Shown here one piece after another: positions 46,199-64,000 of a DNA stretch of 64,000 bases. Where the stretch lies: positions 54,460,001 through 54,524,000 of the forward strand of contig NC_069662.1 of the NCBI RefSeq assembly GCF_027244095.1, written 5' to 3'. Made by a program: the position numbers and the translations under genes. Source of the stretch: Hemicordylus capensis. Its lineage: Eukaryota; Chordata; Lepidosauria; Squamata; Cordylidae. The notes under the pieces are model-generated. The model did no database searches and was not told the origin of the DNA. It worked only from the letters and a program-made list of their open reading frames with translations. Position 1 is the stretch's first letter; every line of letters begins with the position of its first letter.

Positions 46199-47353
46199 TC
46201 TGGTCCTGGAGCCTTTGTGAAGAAGCTTTCTAGAGACATGGTTAATTTATTTAACCCTCTTCCTTTTCTCACAAAGCCATGATGAATGTTTCATTGCAGA
46301 AGTTTACACATCTTCCTTAGGAAGTGATCCAGATGTTGGCACAAGGATAGGAGCAGACCAAGCATGGGTGGAATACATGGTGACTATGTGGTGCTGGACC
46401 TCCATTTTCTGCTGTCCAGGTTGAAGCGTGTTTGCCATCAAAATGAAGTTCAACTGAGCCCTTTTCCTTGTGTGCTGTTGCAGGAGTACTGGCCCAAGAG
46501 CAGGCATTCTGGTGTCTTTCTTGTAGTCATCCTCTGTTCAGATCTACCTTTTGAGAGTGTTTGGGTGTTCATATGTTAACTACAAAGCATTCTTGCCCAT
46601 AGGGTCACCAGTGGAAAACTGATGGTTTTGCAAAACCAAGTAGCAGGTACTATTTATAGCTAAGCCTAAATCAAAATTTTGGTCACTTCTCTTCTTTTTT
46701 TAAGTTTGAGGGTAGGATGTACCAGTGTGGCGGCAGCAATGGTGCCATTCCCTCTTTAATTTTTCCTGTATCTGCAGTGTAGGTACCACACTTCCCCAGA
46801 TGTGCCCTAGTATGGTATATAATGGTGAGGGATGGCAGCTGCTGAGAGGACTTCTGCTTGCAAGCTTAGCAAAATGTAAACACAGCCGCTCTGCCACTGT
46901 CATGCTGGTATGTCCTGCCCTCCTGTCTTTTAAAACCAAACATTTTGTTTCAAAAACATTTGCTTGCCCTCTGAAAATCACCCCTCACTTCAACTCACTG
47001 CCTACACAGGAGATGGCAAAGGGGCAGGGGCACTCTCACTCAACCCTGCTTGAACTGAGCTTAGTCTTCTGTCTAGAATCCCCCCATCTTCTCTCTCTTC
47101 CTGCCCACCTGCCCCCACCCTGTTGTTTGACAAAGACATATGGTAGGGATGGCAGATTAACGCCATGGTGCTCAAAGCTGCCAGCAGCAAGTCAGATGGG
47201 CAGCCTCTGTACTTGCTGGATAAGGCAGCATTTCTCACTAGTGTCATTACGGCTGTCGTGGCTCACCTTTTTTCTGTGCATCTAAGCAAAGCTGGAGTAC
47301 TGTCTGCTACAGCTGTGTAGAACATTCCAAACTCAGAATGGGCTGTTTCAAGT

Positions 47354-47430
47354 GTTCCGAGCTTGGAACAGAACACCTCTTAAAAAGGTGCCTGGGTGGG
47401 TGGGTGGGGGCCCTGTTCCAAGCTCGGAAC
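47354..47430 (+). repeat. Inverted repeat in the STRADA 3' UTR
   Basis: GTTCCGAGCTTGGAACAG at 47354-47371 is perfectly complementary to 47413-47430. Weaker pairing extends outward (TTCCAAAC...AGAATGGG with CCCTTCTGTTTGGAA). It would form a stem of 18 bp or more in the mRNA and may be a decayed foldback transposon. Confidence 0.8.
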
Positions 47431-48342
47431 AAAACAAGCCCTTCTGTTTGGAACTTTCCGAGTGTTCCTGTTCTTTAAAAAAAAGAAAAAAATAAAATCG
47501 TGAGGGCAGTACTGGGTTCTTAACATTAAATTAATCAAAGTACTCTCATACCACTGCAGCACTCTGGCTGGCATCTTGTATGGCAGCATGTTTCCCACTA
47601 CAGCTCATGTCACCTGGCCTCCACACATGCCAGAGCACCACATGGTGGCGGTTTGCAGTGCCTGCATTACCACTGGTAAGGGTTCCATTAATGTTAAAAG
47701 GTACCTCTTGTCACCTCCAGCACCATAAATATATATATTTAAATAAAAGCAGGAACACTCAATGTTCAGACTGGCTTGGTCACCCTGGTGTTTCAGTCAG
47801 AACATTCAGGCTCTTTTGCAGTCTGAGCTCATAACAGCACACACAACCTATTCCATGCACACCTATCTGCTCTTGTTCTTTAAACAGAAAACTTCACTTG
47901 CCTCCTCCAGAGAATAGATGAGTTGCTCTGATACATCGTCGGTTCCAGAGCAGCTGTCTGGAATGAGAAGGCAACTTTGTCTATTTCTCTTCCAAATCTC
48001 CCTCCCTGCCTATTTTGGCTGTATTTTTTCATTCTGAAACACCGTCTCATCTGCTGTAGTCTTCATCTTGCATAAATACTGACTGATGATGGAAACTTGC
48101 AGAATCTCAAATGTGTGCCCTTGTGGTTCTGCCTTTGCTATGCTTCTTGCTGTGCACTGGCTTTTTCTTCCAAATGTTTCCTGTATAGGCTATTTTCAGA
48201 AGCATTTTTACCTAATCCAGATACTGAGCCCAGCCTCCTGCATCTGGCTGGCTGCAGGACTGTGTGTGCGTGCATGTGTGTGCATGAGCATGTTACGGTC
48301 TACTTGAATCTATGCCAAGTTTGCTCTTCTAGTTTTATTGCC

Positions 48343-48348
48343 AATAAA
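48343..48348 (+). terminator. STRADA: STRADA poly(A) signal
   Basis: AATAAA 2.1 kb past the stop codon, the last canonical signal before the converging RNF113 3' end. Confidence 0.6.
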
Positions 48349-48484
48349 AGATTATTTCTGTATTTTTCTCTTACCTGATGCAACATGCTGACAGTTTACT
48401 CTGCAGTGAATATTGCTATATGAAAAGAGCTGTCTGCCTGTAAGTGGAAGCACAAAGCTTGAGGGGCCAAATTTTCTAGAAATA

Positions 48485-48490
48485 TTTATT
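48485..48490 (-). terminator. RNF113A: RNF113 poly(A) signal
   Basis: TTTATT on the + strand gives AATAAA on the minus strand, 53 bp past the RNF113 stop codon. Confidence 0.75.
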
Positions 48491-48542
48491 CAGTTATAAA
48501 ACTAGCTTTCAGGAGGATTGTAAGAGTGGTGGTATCCCAGTA

Positions 48543-56123
<7,581 letters not shown>

Positions 56124-56934
56124 CTATTGCCAGGAGAGGGAGGGAAAGAAACACACTTCATTACCAAAGTCAATACATACTAAAATGGATGAATACTGGC
56201 AGCCCCTTCAGGCCCCAAGTTGCTTGTTTGGCAAAGAACTATCTGCCAGCTACACTGTCCATGTAAACATGAGCAAAGGCAGGCAAGCTCTATTCAAAAG
56301 GTCATGCCTTGATTATGTACTGTTCCCACATATTATGTTCAGCAGTACACCGTGATGTGAGATGGAAAGTTTCCCATAATGGGGAAACATTCCAGAACCA
56401 TTTCACTGCTCAAAGTTTCTATGAACAAGTGTCCATGTCCAAAATGTAGTTTCATAAGCTTAATAACTTAATGAATAGATTCAATGTTCAGTCTAACCTC
56501 TTTCAAGTGACAGGCATATATGCGTAACTACATAATATACATTCATAACTCTCTAGGCATGCAAAAAATTAGCATTTTAAAGTTCTCTATACCTTAATGT
56601 TTTGTTTTAAAATGTAAAATGGAAGAAAGGAAGTGTGTGCTATTGGGTTACACATCTAAAAAATTTACAAATATTATCTTAAAAATGATCTCCAAGTATA
56701 GCTTTGCATTTATTTGAATGTGACATTTAAATTGCATGAAATGTGCTCTTCTCTCATGAAAATGTTAGAGAAGTTAGAATATGTTAGAAAGTTTGTTAAG
56801 CTGAAATTAACTGTTCATGGGGTGCAAGAGGCAGAAAATAACATAGGAAGAGCCCCATCCGATGTCTCTCTCATTGTTATTTTCCCTATTTCCCACAGTA
56901 GTCATCCAGATGCTTCTAGGAAGCTCACAAACAG
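56124..56934 (-). other. RNF113 intron upstream of first visible exon
   Basis: No exon matching the RNF113 N-terminus and no named repeat before the L2 at 56935. Confidence 0.45.
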
Positions 56935-58250
56935 GACATGAAGAGAGAGCAGGATGCCATCGTGCCTCAAGGAGGCGATGGTAAGACCATTATTTAAAAA
57001 GCCCTCCTTTGATCCCTCCAACCCGGACAACTATAGACCTGTCTTTAACCTTCCCTTTTTGGGCAAGGTGATAGAGTGTGTGGTGGCATCCCAGCTGCAG
57101 AGGGTCTTGGATGATACGGATTATCTGGACTTTTTTCACTCTGGCTTCCGCCCTGGAAATGGGACTGAAACTGCCTTGGTCACTCTAGTTGATGACCTAC
57201 GCCAGGAACTAGACAGGGAATATGTCCCTGTTGGTTCTGCTGGACCTCTCAGCAGTGTTTGATACCATCAACCATGGTATGCTTCTGGACTGCCTCTCGA
57301 GTATGAGAATCAGAGGTACTGCTTTGGCGTGGCTCCAGTCCTTTCTTGGGGAGAGGGTCCAGAAGGTGATGCTGGGGGACTACTGCTCGGCTTCATGGCC
57401 ATTGGCATGTGGGGTCCCGCAGGATTCGGTTTTGTCCCCCATGCTGTTTAACATCTACATGAAACCGCTGGGAGAGGACATCCGGGAACTTGGACTGAGT
57501 TGTCAGCAATATGCAGATGACACTCAGCTCATCTCTCCTTGTCACCTGATCCTAGGTAGGCAGTGGATGTCCTGAATCGGGGGCTGGAGGCCGTGATGGG
57601 TTGGATGTGTGGGCTAATAAACTGAGACTGAATCCGGACAGGAAGGAGGTAATGTTGGTCAGTAGAAGAGCCAATTGGGATGAGGAGATTTTACCGGTTC
57701 TGGATGGGGCTGGAGTCCCCTTGAAGGAGCACGTACGCAGCTTGGGAGTATTACTGGACCCAGTTCTGCTTTTGGAAGCTTAGGAGGAGGCGGTGGCCAG
57801 GGGTGCCTCCGTACAGCTTCAGCTAGTGTGCTAGGTGCATCCATTTCTCGAGAAGGCAGATCTGGCCAGTTACCCATGCCTTAGTCACGTCATGGCTGGA
57901 TTACTGTAACACGGTCTACGTGAGGCTGCCCTTGAAGAATATCTGGAAACTGCAGCTACTGCAAAATGAGGCAGCTAGGGTTTTATCTGGAGCTGCCCAG
58001 TGGGAGCACATCACACCCATTTTGAAAGAGCTGCACTGGCTACCAGTTTGTTTCCGGGTCCAATTTAAGGTGCTGGTTTTGACCTTTAAAGCCCTTAAAG
58101 GTTTGGGCCCGGGATACCTGAGGGACGGCCTGCTCTCAAGGGTTGCTGCCCACTTGACGAGGTCATCTGAGGGGGCTGTGCTCCAGGTGCTGACAATAAG
58201 GGAGGCTCAGCTGTCATGCACACGGGACAGGGCCTTCTCTGTTGCTGCGG
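56935..58250 (+). mobile_element. L2 LINE ORF2, 5' part of an element split by CR1
   Basis: The translation gives L2 RT blocks: KPSFDPSNPDNYRPVFNLPF, LDLSAVFDTINHGMLLDCLS, GVPQDSVLSPMLFNIYMKPL, QYADDTQLIS, LRLNPDRKEVMLV, LQLLQNEAARVLSGA, ELHWLPVCFRVQFKVLVLTF, and RAFSVAA at the break. Frame changes occur near 57.23 kb and 57.58 kb, and a stop lies near 57781. The endonuclease is absent, so it was 5'-truncated before the CR1 entered. Confidence 0.88.
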
Positions 58251-58314
58251 GTTTGTGACCCACGTGTTGACTGCACGGTGACTTGCCTGCCTGGTGCGAA
58301 GGTTGCGGACATCA
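58251..58314 (+). repeat. 64-bp copy of CR1 ORF1 sequence at the CR1 5' junction
   Basis: It matches 59041-59104 with three or four differences (for example GTGACCCACGTGTTGAC against GTGACCCGCGTGTTGAC). It is followed directly by 5' UTR sequence, so it is out of place in the element. Confidence 0.85.
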
Positions 58315-58600
58315 AGAACAGGAATAGCGAGCATAGCGAACAGGAATAACAAACAGGACATAGGAGTTTTGCAGGAGTTTAGCTGGAAGTGTGCGGGGGA
58401 GTTTGGAACAAACCCCTGTGATCACAAGGAGCCTGGTGGAGAAGGGAACATAAGTACATATCCCTTCCTCGTATCCCTCATATCTTGGGAAAGGCTGTTT
58501 GGACAGTTAAATAGCTGACCATTACAGCTGAGACCTATCCTTCAAATAAACTACTTCCAATAAACTATCTCTAAATACTTTAAACAGCCAACAAGACAGT

Positions 58601-59499
58601 ATGAAGATAGAAAGTCAGCAGGGGAAGGGGCACTTCCCAGTGTATTGTACAGAGTGCAACATGTATGACTATTCATGGGCAGAAGTCATGAGTGTGTGCT
58701 CGGTGCAAGGAGCTCCTGGCCCTCAGGGAACAAATCCATTCCCTTGAGACCAAGGTGGCGGATCTGGAGAAGCTCAGAGAGACAGAGAGGCATGTGGACG
58801 AGACCTTCAGGGATGTGATAGAGGCATCCCACTCCAGGGCTGGTAGCTCCTAGGCTGTCAGGGAGAATGAAGGTGTTGGGCAAGGAGGACATCGGTCGGA
58901 GGAGGAGGGAAATGCTCCTTTAGAAGGGACCCCTTCCATGGATAATGAGCCCATATCCTCTCGCACAGGGGATACTCCTCTGGGGGGGTGGGGGCCTCCT
59001 TGTAGTGGGTGATTCGATCATTGGAGGTATAGAGAGATGGGTTTGTGACCCGCGTGTTGACCGCACGGTGACTTGCCTGCCTGGTGAGAAGGTTGCGGAC
59101 ATCACGCGGCATCTAGATAGGGTCCTAGGCAGTGCTGGGGAGGAGACAGCTGTCGTGGTGCATGTCGGCACCAACGATGTGGGGAAATGTAGTCGGGAGG
59201 TCCTGGAAGCCAAATTTAGGCTGATAGGTAGTGTATTGAAGTCCAGGACCCCCAAGGTAGCATTCTCAGAAATGCTACCTGTTCCACGCACAGGTACAGT
59301 GAGGCAGGCAGAGCTGAGGGGTTTCAATGTGTGGATGAGACATTGGTGCCAGGAGGAGGGGTTTAGATTTGTTAGGCACTGGGACACATTTTGGGGCAAG
59401 CAAGACCTGTACAAAAGGGACGGGCTGCACTTGAACCAAGATGGAACCAGACTGCTGGCGCTTAAAATAAAAAAGGTTGCAGAGCAGCTTTTAAAATGA
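58601..59499 (+). pseudogene. CR1 ORF1, broken copy
   Basis: It starts MKIESQQGKGHFPVYCTECN. Relative to the 8-kb copy there are a small deletion near 58674, a TAG near 58852 and a G-run shift near 58984. From 58945 the esterase-like part reads on: VVGDSIIGGIERW, VHVGTNDVGKCSREV, HWDTFWGKQDLYKRDGLHLN, ending KKVAEQLLK. The intact C-terminus shows where the other copy is cut short. Confidence 0.82.
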
Positions 59500-59563
59500 C
59501 ACCTGGGGAACAGCCGATGGGAGCTGGGCAGTATCCCGTTTGGCAAAAGCCATCCTTTAAAGT

Positions 59564-62320
59564 GTGAGGCTGCAAAGAATTCAGATAAAACTAATGGGGA
59601 CAGAGCAGAACCACATAAAGAGCAGACAGGAGCCGGTGCCAGCAGATCAGAGTCCAAAGAAAAGCATACTTCAGGGGAGAGATTCAGTGTATTGGTGCTT
59701 ATATGCCAATGCCAGAAGCCTCCGAGCCAAGATGGGTGAGCTGGAGTGCTTGGTTACTAACGCAGAAATAGATATAGTGGACATAACAGAAACATGGTGG
59801 AACAGTGAGAACCAGTGGGACACAGTTATCCCTGGGTATAAACTCTACAGAAAGGACAGGGAGGGGCGCCTTGGAGGTGGAATAGCACTGTATGTTAAAG
59901 AAGGAAAAGAATCTAACAAGCTAGAAAACCTAGGTGGACTGGAGTCCTCCACAGAAACACTGTGGGTGACTATACAAGGCCTGAAAGGGAACGTGATACT
60001 GGGGATGTCCTAGCGCCGTCCAGATCAAAATGCCGACAGTGACTGGGAGTTGCAGGAGGAAATCAGGGAGGCGTCAAGGAGAGGCAGGGCTGTAATCATG
60101 GGTGACTTCAATTACCCACACACAGACTGGGTAAACTCACAGTCAGGTCAGGACAAAGAGGTCAAATTTCTAGATACACTAAATGACTGTGCCCTAGAAC
60201 AGTTGGTCATGGAACCAACCAGAGAGAAGGCAACCTTGGACCTAATTCTGAGTGACACCCAGGACCTGGTGCGTGACGTCAGTGTCATCGACCCTTTAGG
60301 GAACAGTGACCACAGTGCCATCAAATTCAGCATACATGCGGGGAGAGAATCACCAAGGATGTCTAACACGGACATTTTGAATTTCAGAAGAGGAAATGTC
60401 TCCAAAATGAGGAGTATGGTGAAAAGAAAGCTGAAAGGGAAAAACAAGAGAGTCACTTCGCTCCAGAGTGCATGGAGTTTACTCAAAACCACAATACTAG
60501 AAGCCCAGTTAGATTGTATACCCAAAAGGAGGAGAGGTACCACTAAGTCCAGGAGGATGCCAGCATGGCTAACGGGTACCCTCAAGGAAGCCATAAAAGG
60601 GAAGAAGACTTCCTTCCGAAATTGGAAGGCCAGTCCAAATGAAGAGAACAGAAAAGAACAAACTCTGGCAAAAGAAGTGCAAGGTGACAATAAGGGAGGC
60701 AAAAAGAAATTTTGAGGAACATTTAGCCAAAAGTATCAAGGGGAATAACAAAAATTTCTTTAAGTACATCAGAAGCAGGAAACCTGCCAGGGAGGCAGTT
60801 GGGCCATTAAACAATGAGGGAGTGAAAGGGATTATTAAGAAGGATATGGAGGTTGCAGAGAAGCTGAATGAGTTCTTTGCGTCTGTCTTCATGGCAGAGG
60901 ATACTGAGCACATACCTGTTCCTAAACCAGGCTTTTTAGGGATGGAGGATAGAGAGCTGAGTCAGATAGAAGTAACAAGAGATGATGTACTAAACTGTCT
61001 GGAAAAACTGAAAGCTAACAGATCACCAGGGCTGGATGGCATCCATCCAAGAGTCCTCAAAGAACTCAAACGTGAAATTGCCGACCTCCTTGCTAAAATG
61101 TTCAACTTATCCCTGCAATCGGGCTATGTAACAGAGGACCGGAAAGTAGCAAATGTAACACCGATTTTCAAAAAGGGACCCAGGGGCGATCCGGGAAATT
61201 ACAGGCCGGTTAGCCTAACGTCCGTTCCAGGCAAATTGATGGAAAGCATCCTCAAGGATAAAATGGTAAAGCACCTAGAAGAACAGGCCCTGCTGGGAGT
61301 GAGCCAGCATAGCTTCCGCAAAGGTAAATGTTGCCTCACCAACCTATTGGACTTCTTTGAGGGTATCAACGAGTGTGTGGATCAAGGTGATCCAGTTGAC
61401 ACAGTATACCAGGACTTCCAAAAAGCTTGTGACAGAGTTCCTCATCAAAGACTCCTGAGGAAAGTTAGCAGTCATGGGATAAGGGGACAAGTATATGTGT
61501 GGATTGCTAACTGGTTGAAAGACAGGAAACAGAGGGTAGGTATAAATGGAGAGTTTTCACAATGGAGGGAAGTAAGAAGTGGGGTCCCCCAGGGATCTGT
61601 ACTGGGACCAGTGCTTTTTAATTTATTCATAAATGATCTAGAAGCAGGGGTAAGTAGCGAGGTGGCCAAATTTGCAGATGATACCAAACTCTTCCGGGTA
61701 GTGAAATCCAAAACGGATTGTGAGCAGCTCCAAAAGGATCTCTCCAGACTGGGGGAGTGGGCGACAAAATGGCAAATGCAGTTAAATGTTAGCAAGTGTA
61801 AAGTGATGCACATTGGGACAAAAAAAAACCCAACTTCAAGTATATGCTGATGGGATCTGAGCTGTCGGTGACTGACCAGGAAAGGGATCTTGGGGTTGTG
61901 GTGGACAGCTCGTTGAAACTGTCAACTCAATGTGCAGCAGCTGTGAAAAAGGCAAATTCCATGCTAGGGATCATTAGGAAGGGGATCGAAAATAAAACGG
62001 CTAATATTATAATGCCCTTATACAAAACTATGGTGCGACCACACTTGGAGTACTGCGTACAATTCTGGTCACCACATCTAAAAAAGGACATTGTAGAACT
62101 GGAAAAGGTGCAGAAGAGGGCAACCAAGATGATCAGGGGCCTAGAGCACCTTTCTTATGAGGCAAGACTTCAACACCTGGGGCTTTTTAGTTTAGAAAAA
62201 AGACGACTGCGGGGAGACATGATAGAGGTCTATAAAATCATGCATGGTGTGGAGAAAGTGGAGAGAGAGAGAAATTCTTTTCCCTCTCACACAACACTAG
62301 AACCAGGGGTCACTCCATGA
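59564..62320 (+). pseudogene. CR1 ORF2 (endonuclease-reverse transcriptase), broken copy
   Basis: Endonuclease: YWCLYANARSLRAKMGEL, ITETWWNSENQWD, VIMGDFNYPHTDWVN and GNSDHSAIKFS. RT: NRSPGLDGIHPRVLKEL, PIFKKGPRGDPGNYRPVSLT, GVPQGSVLGPVLFNLFINDL, FADDTKLFRVV. C-terminal part: LYKTMVRPHLEYCVQFWSPH. A stop near 60013 and frame changes near 60.67 kb and 61.83 kb break the frame. Confidence 0.88.
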
Positions 62321-62683
62321 AATTGATTGCCAGGAGGTCTAGGACCAACAAACGGAAGTACTTTTTCACACAACGCATGATCCACTTGTGGAACTCTCTG
62401 CCACAGGACGTGGTGACAGCCAACAACCTGGATGGCTTTAAGAGGGGTTTGGACAACTTCACGGAGGAGAGGTCCGTCAAGGGCTACTAGTCGGAGGGCT
62501 GTGGGCCACCTCCAGACTCAAAGGCAGGATGCTCTGAGAACCAGTTGCAGGGGAGTAACAGCAGGAGAGAGGGCATGCCCTCAACTCCTGCCTGTGGCTT
62601 CCAGCAGCATCTGGTGGGCCACTGTGTGAAACAAGATGCTGGATTAGATGGGCCTTGGGCCTGATCTAGCAGGGCTGTTCTTA

Positions 62684-62980
62684 TGCCCCCAGATTCTGGA
62701 ATGCTCTCGTGGTGGCTATTTGCTCCTCGTTCTCCATCACAGTTTTTAGAAAGCTTTTTACCCAGGCTTTTATAGGATTGTCTCTACTGCTGCTTCTTTG
62801 TATTTTGTACAGTTCTTATGCTTGTATTTTAAATCTTTTTAGTCAGATTTGTTTTTATATTTTAGCTTAATATTTTAGTGTCATTTTGATAGTCTTGTTT
62901 TTAATTTTTATGTGAACCACCTTGGGATTGTTTTAATGAAAGGTGGTATACAAATTTAACAATAAATAAATAAAAATAAG
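62684..62980 (+). mobile_element. L2 LINE 3' end, continuation after the CR1
   Basis: CCCCAGATTCTGGAATGCTC restores the L2 APRFWNAL block interrupted at 58250. It runs on through TTTTTAGAAAGCTTTTTACC (FRKLFTQ) to an AT-rich 3' UTR ending GGTGGTATACAAATTTAACA and (AATA)n. Confidence 0.88.
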
Positions 62981-63227
62981 TGAAGTTGCCCCTCAGCAAC
63001 TGCTGTTCACATGTAGGCTGTCTCCAAACATGAAGTTTCCATTTAGCAGCTATCGCTAAAAAGAGAGGGTTTGAATTCAACAGGCAAGCTGGCACACCCA
63101 GCCCAATAAAGTCAGCCACTCTCTAAAAGCCAGCTGTGCTCAGGGCTGCCAACTCTGACTGAAGTTATTCTTTCTGGAGTTTTCCTCCAGTTTTTTACAT
63201 ATCCATCCCCTATTTTTCACATTTTCC
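62981..63227 (-). other. RNF113 intron stretch, unassigned
   Basis: Nothing recognised. Confidence 0.4.
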
Positions 63228-63398
63228 CTATCCATCCCCAGCACAGCATCCCTCCAGGGGCTGTTGCTAGTGTCTATCTTATCTTTCTTTTTTAGATTGA
63301 GTCCTTTGGAGGAAGGGAGCCATTTTATTTTATTATTTAATATCTATAGAAACCTCCGTGGAAACCTTTGTTGAAAAGCAGTATATAAATATTCATCA
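63228..63398 (+). mobile_element. L2/CR1-type LINE tail (recurrent repeat)
   Basis: Same family as 44275-44519: CATCCCCAGCACAGCATCCC, GGGGCTGTTGCTAGTGTC, AGATTGAGTCCTTTGGAGGA and AAAAGCAGTATATAAATATTC. It lacks the upstream part. Confidence 0.65.
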
Positions 63399-63453
63399 GT
63401 CTTTTCATAATGTCAAGCCATTGCAACTGCAAGATTACTTTCAATAGTGACCT

Positions 63454-63760
63454 GAACATAGTAAGCTGCCATATCCTGAGTCTATCATTGTCATTGGTCT
63501 ATCTAGCTCAGTATTGTCTTCACAGAGTGGCAGCGGCTTCTCCAAGTTTGCAGGCAGGAATCTCTCTCAGCCCTATCTTGGAGATGCTGCCAGGGAGGGA
63601 ACTTGGAACCTTCTGCTCTTCCCAGAGCAGCTCCATCCCCTGAGAGGAATATCTCCCAGTGCTCACACTTCTAGTCTCCCATTCATATGCAACCAGGGCA
63701 GACCCTGCTTAGCAAAGGGGACAAGTCATACTTGCTACTACAAGACCAGCTCTCTCCTCC
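63454..63760 (-). mobile_element. 5S-rRNA-derived SINE with CR1-like tail, minus strand
   Basis: The reverse complement repeats the 48672-48938 element: CAAGTATGACTTGTCCCC, TTTGCTAAGCAGGGTCTGCC (closer to 5S than the other copy), GGTTGCATATGAATGGGAGA, GAGCACTGGGAGATATTCC, then CAAGGTTGCAGG-like body parts, ending GGCAGCTTACTATGTTC. Confidence 0.78.
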
Positions 63761-63829
63761 TGGGAGACGTAGGCCGATTTCGTGAGGCCTGTCCTGGACG
63801 GCTGGCAACTCAACCCTTGATGACAACAT

Positions 63830-64000
63830 ACTCCCCCTTCACTAAGACAACCGCCCGCCCCCACCTCCCCCCCAAAAGACGCGCCACGGCCGTCCTGCGG
63901 TCATGGTGAACAACGAAGCTGCTCGTGGTGGAGATTCCCCTCCAGCGCTCACTGCGACAGTGGCTCGGGCTGCTCCTGCTCTCCCTCCCACCCCAGATGG
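63830..64000 (+). other. GC-rich window edge with an open frame running off
   Basis: CpG-containing sequence. An ATG at 63905 in good context (G at -3 and +4) opens a frame to the edge: MVNNEAARGGDSPPALTATV and more. I do not recognise the protein. It could be a first exon of another gene, or part of a CpG island near the RNF113 5' end. Too short to decide. Confidence 0.25.

Larger units (their letters stand above)
46199..48365 (+). other. STRADA: STRADA 3' UTR
   Basis: No splice donor is evident after the stop and no other gene follows on this strand. AATAAA at 48343-48348 is the probable main poly(A) signal; another at 47742-47747 could give a shorter form. The long interior frames on either strand lack homology. 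UTR extent is inferred without transcript data. Confidence 0.65.
58251..62683 (+). mobile_element. CR1 LINE, nearly full-length, inserted in L2
   Basis: About 4.43 kb: a chimeric 5' end, 5' UTR, ORF1 from about 58601, ORF2 from 59564 to about 62320, and a 3' UTR ending CAGGGCTGTTCTTATG. It is very similar to the minus-strand copy at 4.5-8.4 kb but keeps the RT C-terminal segment missing there. Both ORFs carry stops and frameshifts, so it is inactive. L2 sequence continues on both sides without loss of frame at the junction. Confidence 0.92.

Noticed and set aside
48097-48378. Cys-rich 93-codon frame near the STRADA 3' end
   Set aside because: It lies in the inferred 3' UTR with no homology.
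56935-57262. A host reverse-transcriptase-like gene
   Set aside because: The motifs and tail are those of an L2 LINE, with stops and frameshifts.

Overview
The window reads as nuclear DNA from a squamate reptile (a lizard). It carries vertebrate genes split by GT-AG introns. Its interspersed repeats are the usual squamate mix: recent CR1, L2 and L1 LINEs, Sauria-type and other tRNA-derived SINEs, a 5S-rRNA-derived SINE, hAT and Tc1/mariner relics, and a DIRS-type retroelement. There are no prokaryotic features. Species assignment below squamate level is not possible from the sequence alone.

Layout. 1-16.9 kb is intergenic and repeat-rich: a hAT transposase remnant cut by an L1, a nearly full CR1 on the minus strand (4.5-8.4 kb), a second L1 with a clear target-site duplication, a Tc1/mariner relic, L2 pieces interrupted by a SINE, and an old CR1 that hosts both a SINE and a solo LTR. 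A CpG-rich block at about 17.0-17.5 kb is the likely promoter of the first host gene.

19.5-46.2 kb (+) holds twelve coding exons of STRADA, the pseudokinase that with MO25/CAB39 activates LKB1/STK11. The spliced exons total 431 codons, which is the human length as I recall it. Its introns hold hAT foldback elements, a mariner MITE, L2 debris and a 5.6 kb DIRS-like element (33.7-39.2 kb). The 3' UTR runs to a poly(A) signal at 48.34 kb.

48.5-56.1 kb (-) holds nine 3' exons of an intron-containing RNF113 gene (RNF113A type; CCCH zinc finger plus RING, spliceosome-associated ubiquitin ligase). It converges tail-to-tail on STRADA with about 140 bp between the two poly(A) signals. Its first exon lies outside the window. 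The intron upstream of its first visible exon contains an L2 element (56.9 kb onward) split by an almost complete CR1 (58.25-62.68 kb, +), then an L2-like tail and a 5S-derived SINE. The last 170 bp are GC-rich with an open reading frame running off the edge.

The two host genes are complete enough to annotate exon by exon. Everything else supported here is transposable-element material or non-coding DNA. I found no undescribed multi-gene system. The best second-look items are the intron-bearing RNF113 next to STRADA, the 5S-head/CR1-tail SINE, the chimeric 5' end of the CR1 at 58.25 kb, the DIRS element with intact-looking terminal architecture, and the long hAT foldbacks with exact 8-bp duplications.
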